From the NCBI GenBank assembly GCA_007121755.1, contig SKJZ01000021.1:1-5036 (forward strand): a stretch of DNA of 5,036 nt. The letters run 5' to 3'. Source of the DNA: Halorhodospira sp. GTDB lineage: Bacteria; Pseudomonadota; Gammaproteobacteria; Nitrococcales; Halorhodospiraceae. The position numbers and the translations under genes are program-made. The notes beneath the pieces are model-generated. The model ran no database searches. It was given only the letters and a program-made list of their open reading frames with translations, and had not been told where the DNA came from. Shown here in pieces: positions 1-5,036 of this stretch (positions are counted from its first letter, which is position 1; each line of letters begins with the position of its first letter).

Positions 1-26
1 CCAAGGAAGTGAACCGAGAGTTCACA

Positions 27-91
27 CGGAATTACAACCTTGAGTTCGATAAAGAGGATTCATGCGGAATCACGACTCCGAGTTCGACAAA
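27..91. repeat. imperfect 27-bp direct duplication at the 5' end of the PAS gene
   Basis: Positions 27-53 and 65-91 are two copies of a 27-base word, 38 bp apart, matching at 21 of 27 positions; both begin CGGAAT and end with GAGTTCGA(T/C)AAA. The second copy encodes residues 2-10 of the PAS protein (RNHDSEFDK). The first copy, read in another frame, would encode RNYNLEFDK and lies just upstream of the ribosome binding site. The duplication is seen directly; its origin is not known. It may be a small slippage or tandem duplication, or the relic of an earlier version of the gene start. Confidence 0.7.
53..57 (+). promoter_or_regulatory. ribosome binding site of the PAS gene
   Basis: The purine-rich run AAAGAGGA at 51-58 contains AGAGG (53-57), ending 4 nt before the ATG at 62. 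The spacing is slightly short but is the best available. It supports starting the PAS protein at 62 rather than at the longer overlapping reading frames that begin at 9 or 40, whose translations do not look like protein. Confidence 0.55.
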
Positions 92-667
92 CAGGCGCAA
101 TTACGCCAGGACGCCGAAACTCGACTCCGACAGGGAGCGGCTCCGCCCAGCCGTGGCTGGACGGTCGGAGCGGATGCCCTGGCGCTCCTTTACCGGCTAG
201 CCAGCGCTCCCGATTCCGCAGCGGATGCGCTCAAGCTGCTAAGCGAACTGCAGACGCACCAGGTGGAACTGGATCTGCAGCATGCCCAGATCGAAGCCGA
301 TCGGCAGGAAATGGCCCAGGCGTTGACCCATTACCGGGCGCTCTATGAATTCGCGCCGGTGGGTTACCTAGTGGTCGGGCTCGATGGCCAGATCCTCGAA
401 GTCAATCGGACCGGAGCAGAACTGCTTGGCGCCAAACAAGGCGGGCTTGCCGGCCAGCCCATCGCCCCGTTTTTCGCGCGGGACAGCCGACCGGCGGTTC
501 TCGGGCTAATAGAGGCGTTCCGTGAAGGCGCCCAGGGTGTCTGCTGCGCGGTTGCCTCGAGTGACCGGGGGAGCGGCGCAAACCCGCTGCGAATCACAGC
601 AAGCCTGCCGCCGGGCGGTGAGGACGTGCTGATGATCGTATCAAGGTGTGAGGCATCGCCGGTGTGA
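62..667 (+). CDS. stand-alone PAS domain sensor protein
   Basis: A 201-residue cytoplasmic protein with no signal peptide or membrane segment. Residues about 50-96 form an amphipathic, probably coiled-coil helix (core around SELQTHQVELDLQ) of the kind that leads into PAS domains in bacterial sensor proteins. A PAS domain follows from about residue 92 to the end, recognised by the YRALYEFAPVGYLVVGLDG start, the ILEVNRTGAELLG segment and the closing beta strands near residues 178-195. The bound ligand or cofactor cannot be read from the sequence. There is no kinase, receiver, GGDEF or DNA-binding domain, so it presumably signals by contact with a partner. The obvious candidate is the CheB-CheR-PAS protein encoded 23 bp downstream, in the same probable operon. 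The start at 62 is chosen for its ribosome binding site and because coding character begins there. PAS assignment is confident; the role is inferred. Confidence 0.88.
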   Translation: MRNHDSEFDKQAQLRQDAETRLRQGAAPPSRGWTVGADALALLYRLASAPDSAADALKLLSELQTHQVELDLQHAQIEADRQEMAQALTHYRALYEFAPVGYLVVGLDGQILEVNRTGAELLGAKQGGLAGQPIAPFFARDSRPAVLGLIEAFREGAQGVCCAVASSDRGSGANPLRITASLPPGGEDVLMIVSRCEASPV

Positions 668-678
668 GTACTAACGGG

Positions 679-683
679 AAAGG
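679..683 (+). promoter_or_regulatory. ribosome binding site of the CheB/CheR fusion
   Basis: AAAGG (within GGGAAAGG) ends 7 nt before the ATG at 691, in the short gap after the PAS gene. This placement favours the ATG at 691 over the internal ATG at 727, which has no comparable site. The gap contains no terminator, consistent with co-transcription. Confidence 0.5.
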
Positions 684-690
684 CTGAGGC

Positions 691-3261
691 ATGGCGGACA
701 GCACCCTTCCGGGGCCTCCGGCAGCGATGCGCATCATCGGTATCGGTGCCTCGGCCGGCGGTTTGGCCGCGCTAGAACGGTTCCTACAACGGATGCCGGC
801 CCACAGCGGCGTCTCCTGTATTGTGGTGCAGCATCTCGACCCCACTCAAAAGGCGCTGTTGCCTGAGTTGCTGCAACGGGTTACCGCTATGCCGGTGCGC
901 ACTGCCGAACAGGGTATGCGCATCGAGCCCGACCGCGTATACGTGATCCCTCCGAACACGGAACTCACCGTGGCCGACGGCAAGCTGCGACTGGCCGAGC
1001 CCGTGGAGTTGCGGGGCATGCGCCTGCCGGTCAACGTTTTGTTCTCATCGCTGGCCAGCGGGCAGGGGGAACAAGCCATCGGGGTGGTGCTCTCTGGCAT
1101 GGGCTCGGACGGCACGTCGGGCTTGCAGGCGATCAAGGCAGTGGGCGGCCTGACCGCGGTGCAGAGCCCCGAATCCGCGCAGTTCGACTCAATGCCTAGA
1201 AGCGCGGTCGAGGCGGGTTGCGCCGATATCGTCGCGCCACCGGACGAGCTGCCGGCGCGTATCCTAGCCGTCGTGGCCCAGCCGGGCGGCTCGCCCGCTG
1301 CCCCGGACGAAACGCCACCCCCCTTGGAGAGCTCCACCCCGCTGCAACAGATCGTTGCCCTGCTACAGCGCCAGACCCGCCATGACTTTTCGCTGTATAA
1401 GCCCAGTACGCTGCATCGCAGGGTGGAACGACGCATGGCGATCCATGGCATCTCTTCCCTGGCGCAGTACGCCAAATTCCTCGAACACAACACGCAGGAG
1501 GGCGACCTGCTGTTCAAGGAACTACTGATTGGCGTGACCAGTTTCTTCCGCGATCCCGCGACCTGGGAGTATCTGTCGGAGACGGTGCTGCCGGATCTCC
1601 TGGCGCGGCGAAAGGGGGACCACGCGCTGCGCGCCTGGGTGATCGGCTGCTCGACTGGCGAAGAGGCCTATTCGCTGGCCATGGTTTTCCGCGAGGTGAT
1701 CGAGCGATCACCGCAGCCGCATGCCTTCACGCTTCAGATCTTCGCTTCGGACTTGAGCGCGGACGCAATCGCGACGGCGCGCCGGGGCCGGTATCCACTT
1801 ACGATCCGGGACGACGTATCTCCTGAAAGGCTGGCCCGCTTCTTCACCACCCATGAACACTATTACCAGATCAACCAGACGATCCGTGACATGGTGCTGT
1901 TTGCCCAACACGATGTAATCCTCGACCCGCCCTTCACCAAGCTCGACCTGATTACCTGCCGCAACCTGCTGATCTATTTTGGCCCCCTCTTGCAGCGCAG
2001 GCTAATGCCTCTGTTCCATTACAGCCTGCGTTCGGGCGGCGTGCTGTTCTTGGGTACTTCTGAGACCGTCGGGCGGCTCAGCGCCCATCTGTTCACCCCG
2101 ATCCAATCCCGGATGCGGTTCTACCTACGGCAGGATCACACCTTCATGGGCGGGCCCGATTTCCCGCTGAAATCGTTCCCGCCCCTATCCGGGCCAGCCA
2201 AGGAGCCAGCCATGTTTCCACCCGAGGTTCCCGCGCGACCCACCGATGCGCTGCAGGCGGCGGCCGATCAGGTCCTACTGCAGGTGTACGCACCCGCGGC
2301 GATTGTGCTGAACAGCGAGGGGGATATCGTCTACATCAGCGGCCATACCGGAAAGTACCTCGAGCCGGCCGCCGGCAAGGCCAACTGGAATATCTTTGCG
2401 ATGGCGCGTGAAGGCCTGGGCGGCCCCCTGGCCAGTGCATTGAAAAAGGCCGCCGCGGACAAGGAGCCAGTGCATCTGCACAGCCTGGAGGTGCCCACGG
2501 CCGCCGGTGTGCAGCGCGTCGATATCACCGTCCAGGCGTTTCATGAACCATCCCCCTTGCGGGACATGACCATGATCGTGTTCCGTGATCTAGCCCCGAA
2601 CACGGCCGGGCAGGCGGATGGGTGCAGCGACGAGGGCGCGAGGTCGGGCTCGCACGTCGCCGAATTGCAACAGTATCGCGCCGAGATCGAGTCATTGCGC
2701 GAGGAGGTGCGCGCATCCCGGGAAGACTCACAGTCAGCCAATGAGGAACTGCAATCCGCCAACGAAGAACTGCAGTCGACCAACGAAGAGCTCAACAGCT
2801 CGAAGGAAGAGATGCAGTCCATGAACGAGGAGCTACAGACGATCAACGCCGAGATGCAGACCAAGCTGGACGATCTCGCGCTCGCTCAGAGCGATATGCA
2901 GAACGTGCTAAACAGTATCGAGATCGCCATCCTGTTCCTGGATCAGGATCTTAACGTCCGGCGTTATACTGATCGGGCCGCCAGGGTCTTCCGCCTCCGG
3001 GAAAGCGATGTCGGCCGCCCGCTCAGCGATCTGACTACTAGCCTGCAATACCCGGAACTGCACGCTGACGCGCGTGAAACCCTGCGCACCCTCGTCCCCT
3101 CGGAGAAACAGCTCACGACCGACGAAGGCCGCTGGTTCACGGTGCGCATCATGCCCTATCGGCGGCTGGACAACGTAATCGACGGGGTGGTAATCACCAT
3201 GGTCGACATCACCGAGACGAAGAGGGCGGAATCGGATCTGCGTCAGCACCCAACTCCATGA
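691..3261 (+). CDS. CheB methylesterase / CheR methyltransferase / PAS fusion protein
   Basis: An 856-residue cytoplasmic signalling protein. Residues 13-200 are a CheB-type methylesterase with the expected triad: Ser21 in GASAGG, His48 in VVQHLD, Asp140 in GMGSDG. Residues about 215-480 are a CheR-type S-adenosylmethionine methyltransferase: GVTSFFRD (281-288), cofactor loop GCSTGEEAYS (319-328), Asp354 in FASDLS, and the ITCRNLLIYF motif (421-430). A PAS-like module spans about 520-634 (VYAPAAIVLNSEGDIVYISG). Six consecutive heptads, QSANEEL-like, at 681-722 form a coiled coil, and a final PAS domain runs from about 735 to 848. CheB hydrolyses and CheR makes glutamate methyl esters on chemoreceptors; in fusions of this family the true substrate is often unknown. 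The CheB part lacks the usual N-terminal receiver domain, and the C-terminus lacks the kinase or GGDEF modules found in longer relatives. Probably translated from the same mRNA as the PAS gene upstream. The last residues (DLRQHPTP) may reflect a natural end or a frameshift. Confidence 0.96.
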   Translation: MADSTLPGPPAAMRIIGIGASAGGLAALERFLQRMPAHSGVSCIVVQHLDPTQKALLPELLQRVTAMPVRTAEQGMRIEPDRVYVIPPNTELTVADGKLRLAEPVELRGMRLPVNVLFSSLASGQGEQAIGVVLSGMGSDGTSGLQAIKAVGGLTAVQSPESAQFDSMPRSAVEAGCADIVAPPDELPARILAVVAQPGGSPAAPDETPPPLESSTPLQQIVALLQRQTRHDFSLYKPSTLHRRVERRMAIHGISSLAQYAKFLEHNTQEGDLLFKELLIGVTSFFRDPATWEYLSETVLPDLLARRKGDHALRAWVIGCSTGEEAYSLAMVFREVIERSPQPHAFTLQIFASDLSADAIATARRGRYPLTIRDDVSPERLARFFTTHEHYYQINQTIRDMVLFAQHDVILDPPFTKLDLITCRNLLIYFGPLLQRRLMPLFHYSLRSGGVLFLGTSETVGRLSAHLFTPIQSRMRFYLRQDHTFMGGPDFPLKSFPPLSGPAKEPAMFPPEVPARPTDALQAAADQVLLQVYAPAAIVLNSEGDIVYISGHTGKYLEPAAGKANWNIFAMAREGLGGPLASALKKAAADKEPVHLHSLEVPTAAGVQRVDITVQAFHEPSPLRDMTMIVFRDLAPNTAGQADGCSDEGARSGSHVAELQQYRAEIESLREEVRASREDSQSANEELQSANEELQSTNEELNSSKEEMQSMNEELQTINAEMQTKLDDLALAQSDMQNVLNSIEIAILFLDQDLNVRRYTDRAARVFRLRESDVGRPLSDLTTSLQYPELHADARETLRTLVPSEKQLTTDEGRWFTVRIMPYRRLDNVIDGVVITMVDITETKRAESDLRQHPTP
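2731..2856 (+). repeat. six tandem 21-bp units encoding coiled-coil heptads
   Basis: Six successive 21-base units each encode one heptad: QSANEEL, QSANEEL, QSTNEEL, NSSKEEM, QSMNEEL, QTINAEM (residues 681-722 of the fusion). The protein repeat is tighter than the DNA repeat, because codons vary freely between units. This points to selection on the heptad rather than recent slippage. Such N-E-E-L heptads between the CheR and PAS parts are characteristic of this fusion family and probably transmit signals along the coiled coil. Confidence 0.9.
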
Positions 3262-3285
3262 TCGCCTGAAAAAACGGGCCGGGCG

Positions 3286-4038
3286 TCACTCTCCAGTCGA
3301 CTTCTCGGACAGCCGGATGGCGAAGCCATCGGCCGGTTCGCCGTCATCGGCGCGACGCCCGTAGAGCCGCTGGACGCCGCGCAGATCACCGGGCTGCAGC
3401 TCGTTAAAGGCCTCGGTGTAGCGAAACGCCATCACCTGCCCGGATGGCCCGGGATGGTCCAGGCCGATAGCGTGACCGATCTCGTGTATCAGCGTATAGC
3501 GGATATCGTAGACATCCTTATCGCCGTCAAACCCGACCTTCCACTCCCGCTCGGGATTCAGGCACACCAGCGCCTGATCGATGGCGCGCACACCCCCCTT
3601 CGGATCGGACGCGTAGGATACATTGGTGAATGCCCACCCGCGCGGCCGGCCCTGGGCGCCGATAACGATATCCGCATCCCGGGCATCGCCGACCTCTTGG
3701 AATGACAGACCAGAAGCGTGCTCCCAAACCCGGAACGCCGCCGCAGTCTCGCTCACCAGCGTCTCCTTGGAGAGAGAGTGCCCGGAAAGCGTGCTTATTG
3801 GTGCCATCTCACGACAGTTGCGTGCATCATCGAACCGCAGATCCTCCTCCGCGAAGGCGTAGCTGACGCTCGCCCCCACCCCTAACTCTTGCTCACCCCA
3901 CTTCACCTTGTAGCCACTCAGCTGAAGCAGCCGATACCCTCCTTCGCCATCATAGGCAGGCAACGGAAATGCCAATGGCAGGAGGCCAGCCATTACTAAC
4001 GCTCGCATGGAAAGGCGTGCATACGTGACTAATCGCAC
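3286..4038 (-). CDS. secreted matrixin-type zinc metalloprotease (M10-like)
   Basis: A 250-residue exported protease when started at the GTG at 4038. That codon follows AAGGAG at a 6-nt spacing, while the upstream ATG (4170) and the internal ATG (4008) lack such a site. Residues 1-28 form a signal peptide: basic start MRLVTYARLSMR, hydrophobic core ALVMAGLLPLAFPLPA, likely cleavage after Ala28. The zinc site HEIGHAIGLDH spans 185-195, with ligands His185, His189 and His195 and catalytic Glu186. A Met-turn follows at VMAF (Met203), and the metzincin-type C-terminal helix LQPGDLRGVQRLYG comes next. Upstream, FRVWEHASGLSFQEV and DADIVIGAQG are typical of the matrixin fold. Only two cysteines lie in the mature part (75 and 159) and no cysteine-switch propeptide is obvious, so latency control is unclear. 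It likely acts in the periplasm or outside the cell; the substrate is unknown. It converges on the fusion gene with a 24-bp gap. Confidence 0.92.
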   Translation of the reverse strand: MRLVTYARLSMRALVMAGLLPLAFPLPAYDGEGGYRLLQLSGYKVKWGEQELGVGASVSYAFAEEDLRFDDARNCREMAPISTLSGHSLSKETLVSETAAAFRVWEHASGLSFQEVGDARDADIVIGAQGRPRGWAFTNVSYASDPKGGVRAIDQALVCLNPEREWKVGFDGDKDVYDIRYTLIHEIGHAIGLDHPGPSGQVMAFRYTEAFNELQPGDLRGVQRLYGRRADDGEPADGFAIRLSEKSTGE

Positions 4039-4044
4039 CGCAGT

Positions 4045-4050
4045 CTCCTT
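4045..4050 (-). promoter_or_regulatory. ribosome binding site deciding the protease GTG start
   Basis: On the minus strand AAGGAG lies 6 nt before GTG (4038-4036). It is the strongest Shine-Dalgarno match in this part of the window and the reason for shortening the 294-codon open frame to 250 codons. It also lies inside repeat copy A, so the repeat reaches up to the translation start. Confidence 0.75.
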
Positions 4051-4129
4051 ACAGAGATATCCGAGAGCACTGGAATCGATCCAGCAAAAGCGCATTGAAG
4101 GCGCAGGGGCTGCGACGCGGGACGACGAA

Positions 4130-4147
4130 CGGTGCGCTACCGCACCG
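4130..4147. other. hairpin in repeat copy A
   Basis: CGGTGCG and CGCACCG pair perfectly (7 bp) around the tetraloop CTAC. The same six-base core stem GGTGCG/CGCACC occurs at the equivalent place in copy B with a different tetraloop. It could be an RNA stem in the protease leader or a protein-binding inverted repeat. Confidence 0.65.
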
Positions 4148-4249
4148 ACAAGGCGTTCGCTTATACCCAAACTAATGTGGGTACCCCTATGGCTGAACTA
4201 CGCACTAGCCCCAAAAAGCCAAGGCAGACTGCCCACGATCAGTTGAGAT

Positions 4250-4259
4250 GTCAATTGAC
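4250..4259. other. 10-bp perfect palindrome GTCAATTGAC
   Basis: A perfect palindrome in the unique stretch between the two repeat copies. It creates TTGACC on the plus strand and TTGACA on the minus strand, both resembling a -35 box, but no matching -10 box was found 16-18 bp away. A palindrome of this length is expected a few times by chance in 5 kb, so a role as an operator is only a possibility. Confidence 0.3.
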
Positions 4260-4293
4260 CGCCCAGCAGCGCTAACCCCCTGAAACGGCGCCA

Positions 4294-4426
4294 CAGCCTC
4301 CGGACAGAGGTGCCTGAAGCACTGGAATATGTCCTGCAACAGCGCCTTAAAAGCGTATGGGGGACTGCGTCACAGGACAGTCAATCGGGTGCGTCAGCGC
4401 ACCGACTGAGCATTCGCTTACGCCCA
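4294..4426. repeat. diverged direct repeat, copy B (upstream of PRC-barrel gene)
   Basis: Partner of copy A. It has GCACTGGAAT at 4319-4328, CGCACCGAC at 4398-4406 and TTCGCTTA at 4413-4420, and it is 4 bp longer overall. On the minus strand it also ends in a GGAGG Shine-Dalgarno-like run (4302-4298), corresponding to the AAGGAG of copy A. However, the GTG that follows lies only 2 nt away and opens a frame of just 29 codons, so copy B seems to be a leader-like segment without a gene. Confidence 0.75.
4385..4405. other. hairpin in repeat copy B
   Basis: GGTGCG (4388-4393) pairs with CGCACC (4398-4403) around the tetraloop TCAG. Allowing one bulged G, the stem extends outward by a further C-G and T-A pair. 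It occupies the same place as the hairpin of copy A, with an identical core stem but a different loop. Confidence 0.65.
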
Positions 4427-4430
4427 CCTT

Positions 4431-4455
4431 GGAATGGCATTCCCGCGACTCGGGA
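4431..4455 (+). promoter_or_regulatory. two overlapping, mutually exclusive small hairpins in the PRC-barrel leader
   Basis: GGAAT (4431-4435) pairs with ATTCC (4439-4443), and TCCCG (4441-4445) pairs with CGGGA (4451-4455). The two stems share bases 4441-4443 and cannot form together, the geometry of an RNA switch. Each stem is only 5 bp, and no run of T follows, so this may be chance. A third small stem, CCGGC/GCCGG (4480-4494), lies closer to the start codon. Confidence 0.3.
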
Positions 4456-4500
4456 ACTGCGCTCAAAACCCAAGAGAGTCCGGCAAACGGCCGGCATTCA

Positions 4501-4506
4501 GAGGAG
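4501..4506 (+). promoter_or_regulatory. ribosome binding site of the PRC-barrel gene
   Basis: GAGGAG ends 8 nt before the ATG at 4515. It fixes the start there; the in-frame ATG at 4434 would add 27 residues in front of an otherwise ideal signal peptide and has no such site. Confidence 0.8.
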
Positions 4507-4514
4507 AAACAACC

Positions 4515-4943
4515 ATGAAATTGATGAATAAGCTACCCGCACTGACCCTCGCCGCCGCCATTGCCCCAGCATTGGCACTGAGCACAACCGTATTCGCGGA
4601 GGAGCACGGCGCCATGGAGGGCGACGCGATGGAGCGCGGCGGCGAGCAGTACTTTAGCGCCAAGCCGGAGGGGTCATTCTATGCCGATGAGGTGATCGGC
4701 CAGACCGTCAAGCACCGCCAATCGGATGAAGACGTCGGCGAGATCACGGATCTGGTTATCGGTGACGACGGCCGCATCGTTGGCGTCGTGATCACGACTG
4801 GCACCTTCCTGGGGCTCGGCGGACAGGAGGTTGGTTTGGGCTGGGATCAAATTGAGCGCTCCATGGAAGATGACGAATCCGTGTTCTTCGTAGACATGGA
4901 CGAGGAGGCACTGCGGAACGCGCCGGAACACAAGCGCGAGTGA
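4515..4943 (+). CDS. exported PRC-barrel domain protein
   Basis: A 142-residue precursor. Residues 1-28 form a clear Sec signal peptide: MKLMNK, then a hydrophobic core LPALTLAAAIAPALAL, then cleavage after VFA28. The mature 114 residues are very acidic and carry a PRC-barrel fold from about residue 52 to 138: SFYADEVIGQTVKHRQSDED, then VGEITDLVIGDDGRIVGVVI, then the TGTFLGLGGQEVGLGWDQI turn and strand, and a closing FVDMDEEALRNAPE helix. PRC-barrels are small beta-barrels found in photosynthetic reaction centre H subunits, in RimM, and in many exported proteins of unknown function. No cysteine is present, so it is not a lipoprotein. It probably acts in the periplasm, perhaps in envelope or stress physiology, but no specific function can be assigned. 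The acidity would fit a salty habitat. It is divergent from the protease gene and followed after 80 bp by another plus-strand start. Confidence 0.92.
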   Translation: MKLMNKLPALTLAAAIAPALALSTTVFAEEHGAMEGDAMERGGEQYFSAKPEGSFYADEVIGQTVKHRQSDEDVGEITDLVIGDDGRIVGVVITTGTFLGLGGQEVGLGWDQIERSMEDDESVFFVDMDEEALRNAPEHKRE

Positions 4944-4967
4944 CCCAACCACAACCAACGAACAGCC

Positions 4968-4992
4968 GACGGGGGCACGATGTGCGCCCGTC
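4968..4992 (+). other. intergenic hairpin after the PRC-barrel gene
   Basis: GACGGGGGCAC (4968-4978) pairs with GTGCGCCCGTC (4982-4992) around the 3-nt loop GAT: ten base pairs with one G-G mismatch. No T run follows, so it is not a classic intrinsic terminator. It lies between the PRC-barrel stop and the next start and could stabilise or process the upstream mRNA, cause partial termination, or be a palindromic protein site. Confidence 0.55.
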
Positions 4993-5023
4993 CGCTGAAC
5001 ACCGCAGCAAAGAGGATACGACT

Positions 5024-5036
5024 ATGTCGATCAAAG
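5024..5036 (+). CDS. start of an unidentified gene, cut by the window edge
   Basis: An ATG at 5024 follows AAAGAGGA (5010-5017), a good ribosome binding site ending 6 nt before it. Only MSIK can be read, which is too short to identify. Same orientation as the PRC-barrel gene and 80 bp after its stop, so it may be part of the same transcript, with the 4968-4992 hairpin between them. Confidence 0.5.

Larger units (their letters stand above)
4041..4169. repeat. diverged direct repeat, copy A (protease leader)
   Basis: This copy aligns with 4294-4426 in the same orientation, with an offset of 252-257 bp and a few small gaps. Shared exact words in the same order are GCACTGGAAT (4067-4076), CGCACCGAC (4141-4149) and TTCGCTTA (4156-4163). 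By eye roughly two thirds of positions match. Read on the minus strand it lies directly before the protease start and includes its ribosome binding site, so it is probably transcribed as that gene's 5' leader. I do not recognise the family. Confidence 0.75.
4039..4514. other. divergent intergenic region with duplicated element
   Basis: This 476-bp spacer separates the minus-strand protease gene from the plus-strand PRC-barrel gene and must carry promoters for both. It contains two diverged direct copies of a roughly 130-bp element (4041-4169 and 4294-4426), a 10-bp palindrome GTCAATTGAC at 4250-4259 in the stretch between them, and several small hairpins before the PRC-barrel gene. Short reading frames cross it but none has convincing coding character. 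No consensus sigma-70 promoter could be picked with confidence: TATAAG (minus, 4165-4160) and TTGACA (minus, 4254-4249) occur but lack good partner boxes at the right spacing. Confidence 0.75.

Noticed and set aside
9..348. Two plus-strand frames overlapping the start of the PAS gene (from 9 and from 40)
   Set aside because: Their translations lack protein character and overlap the better supported PAS frame. The frame from 9 is only of interest for the short duplicated peptide-like word.
846..1517. A 223-codon minus-strand open frame inside the fusion gene
   Set aside because: It is the antisense shadow of the CheB/CheR region, which is clearly coding on the plus strand with all motifs intact; the translation is rich in Ser, Arg and Pro and resembles no protein family.
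3262..3285. Terminator between the convergent fusion and protease genes
   Set aside because: There is a run of six A (six T on the minus strand) at 3269-3274, next to a GC-rich stretch, but I could not find a stable stem with a sensible loop.
4160..4188. TATAAG on the minus strand as a -10 box for the protease gene
   Set aside because: The hexamer 17 bp upstream is AGGGGT, unlike a -35 box, and the equivalent place in copy B reads CGTAAG; support is too thin to list as a promoter.
4261..4290. Integron-type recombination site suggested by GCTAAC near 4270
   Set aside because: No matching partner core site with the required spacing and pairing was found, and there is no integrase or cassette in the window.
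4205..4294. A 29-codon minus-strand frame starting with GTG after GGAGG in copy B
   Set aside because: The spacing of 2 nt between GGAGG and GTG is too short for good initiation, and the peptide shows no signal peptide or recognisable motif.

Overview
The window looks like chromosomal DNA from a GC-rich proteobacterium, most likely a gammaproteobacterium and possibly halophilic or halotolerant. This rests on the high GC content, the purine-rich Shine-Dalgarno sites, the CheB/CheR/PAS architecture, and a strongly acidic exported protein. The taxonomic guess is inference from style, not from a marker gene. No rRNA, tRNA, CRISPR array, transposase or phage gene is visible.

Left part (about 1-3261, plus strand): a two-gene signalling unit. 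A 201-residue stand-alone PAS sensor protein is followed 23 bp later by an 856-residue fusion of a CheB-type methylesterase, a CheR-type methyltransferase, a PAS-like module, a heptad-repeat coiled coil and a terminal PAS domain. The CheB and CheR catalytic and cofactor motifs are intact. Neither protein carries a receiver domain, histidine kinase or cyclic-di-GMP domain, and no chemoreceptor is present, so the partner and output must be encoded elsewhere. A 27-bp imperfect duplication sits at the very start of the PAS gene.

Middle (3286-4038, minus strand): a secreted matrixin-type zinc metalloprotease that converges on the fusion gene, with only 24 bp between the two stops. It most likely starts at a GTG codon placed 6 nt after an AAGGAG ribosome binding site and has a signal peptide.

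Intergenic region (4039-4514): a 476-bp divergent spacer between the protease gene and the next gene. It holds the most unusual structure in the window: two diverged direct copies of a 130-bp element, about 250 bp apart, each carrying the same GGTGCG/CGCACC hairpin with a different tetraloop. One copy forms the 5' leader of the protease gene; the other lies upstream of the PRC-barrel gene. More small hairpins lie between the second copy and the PRC-barrel start.

Right part (4515-5036, plus strand): a small exported PRC-barrel protein (142 aa), then a hairpin in the following gap and the first codons of another plus-strand gene cut by the window edge. The signalling pair, the protease and the PRC-barrel gene do not form an obvious single pathway. 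The first two genes are an operon; the others look like independent envelope or exported-protein genes.
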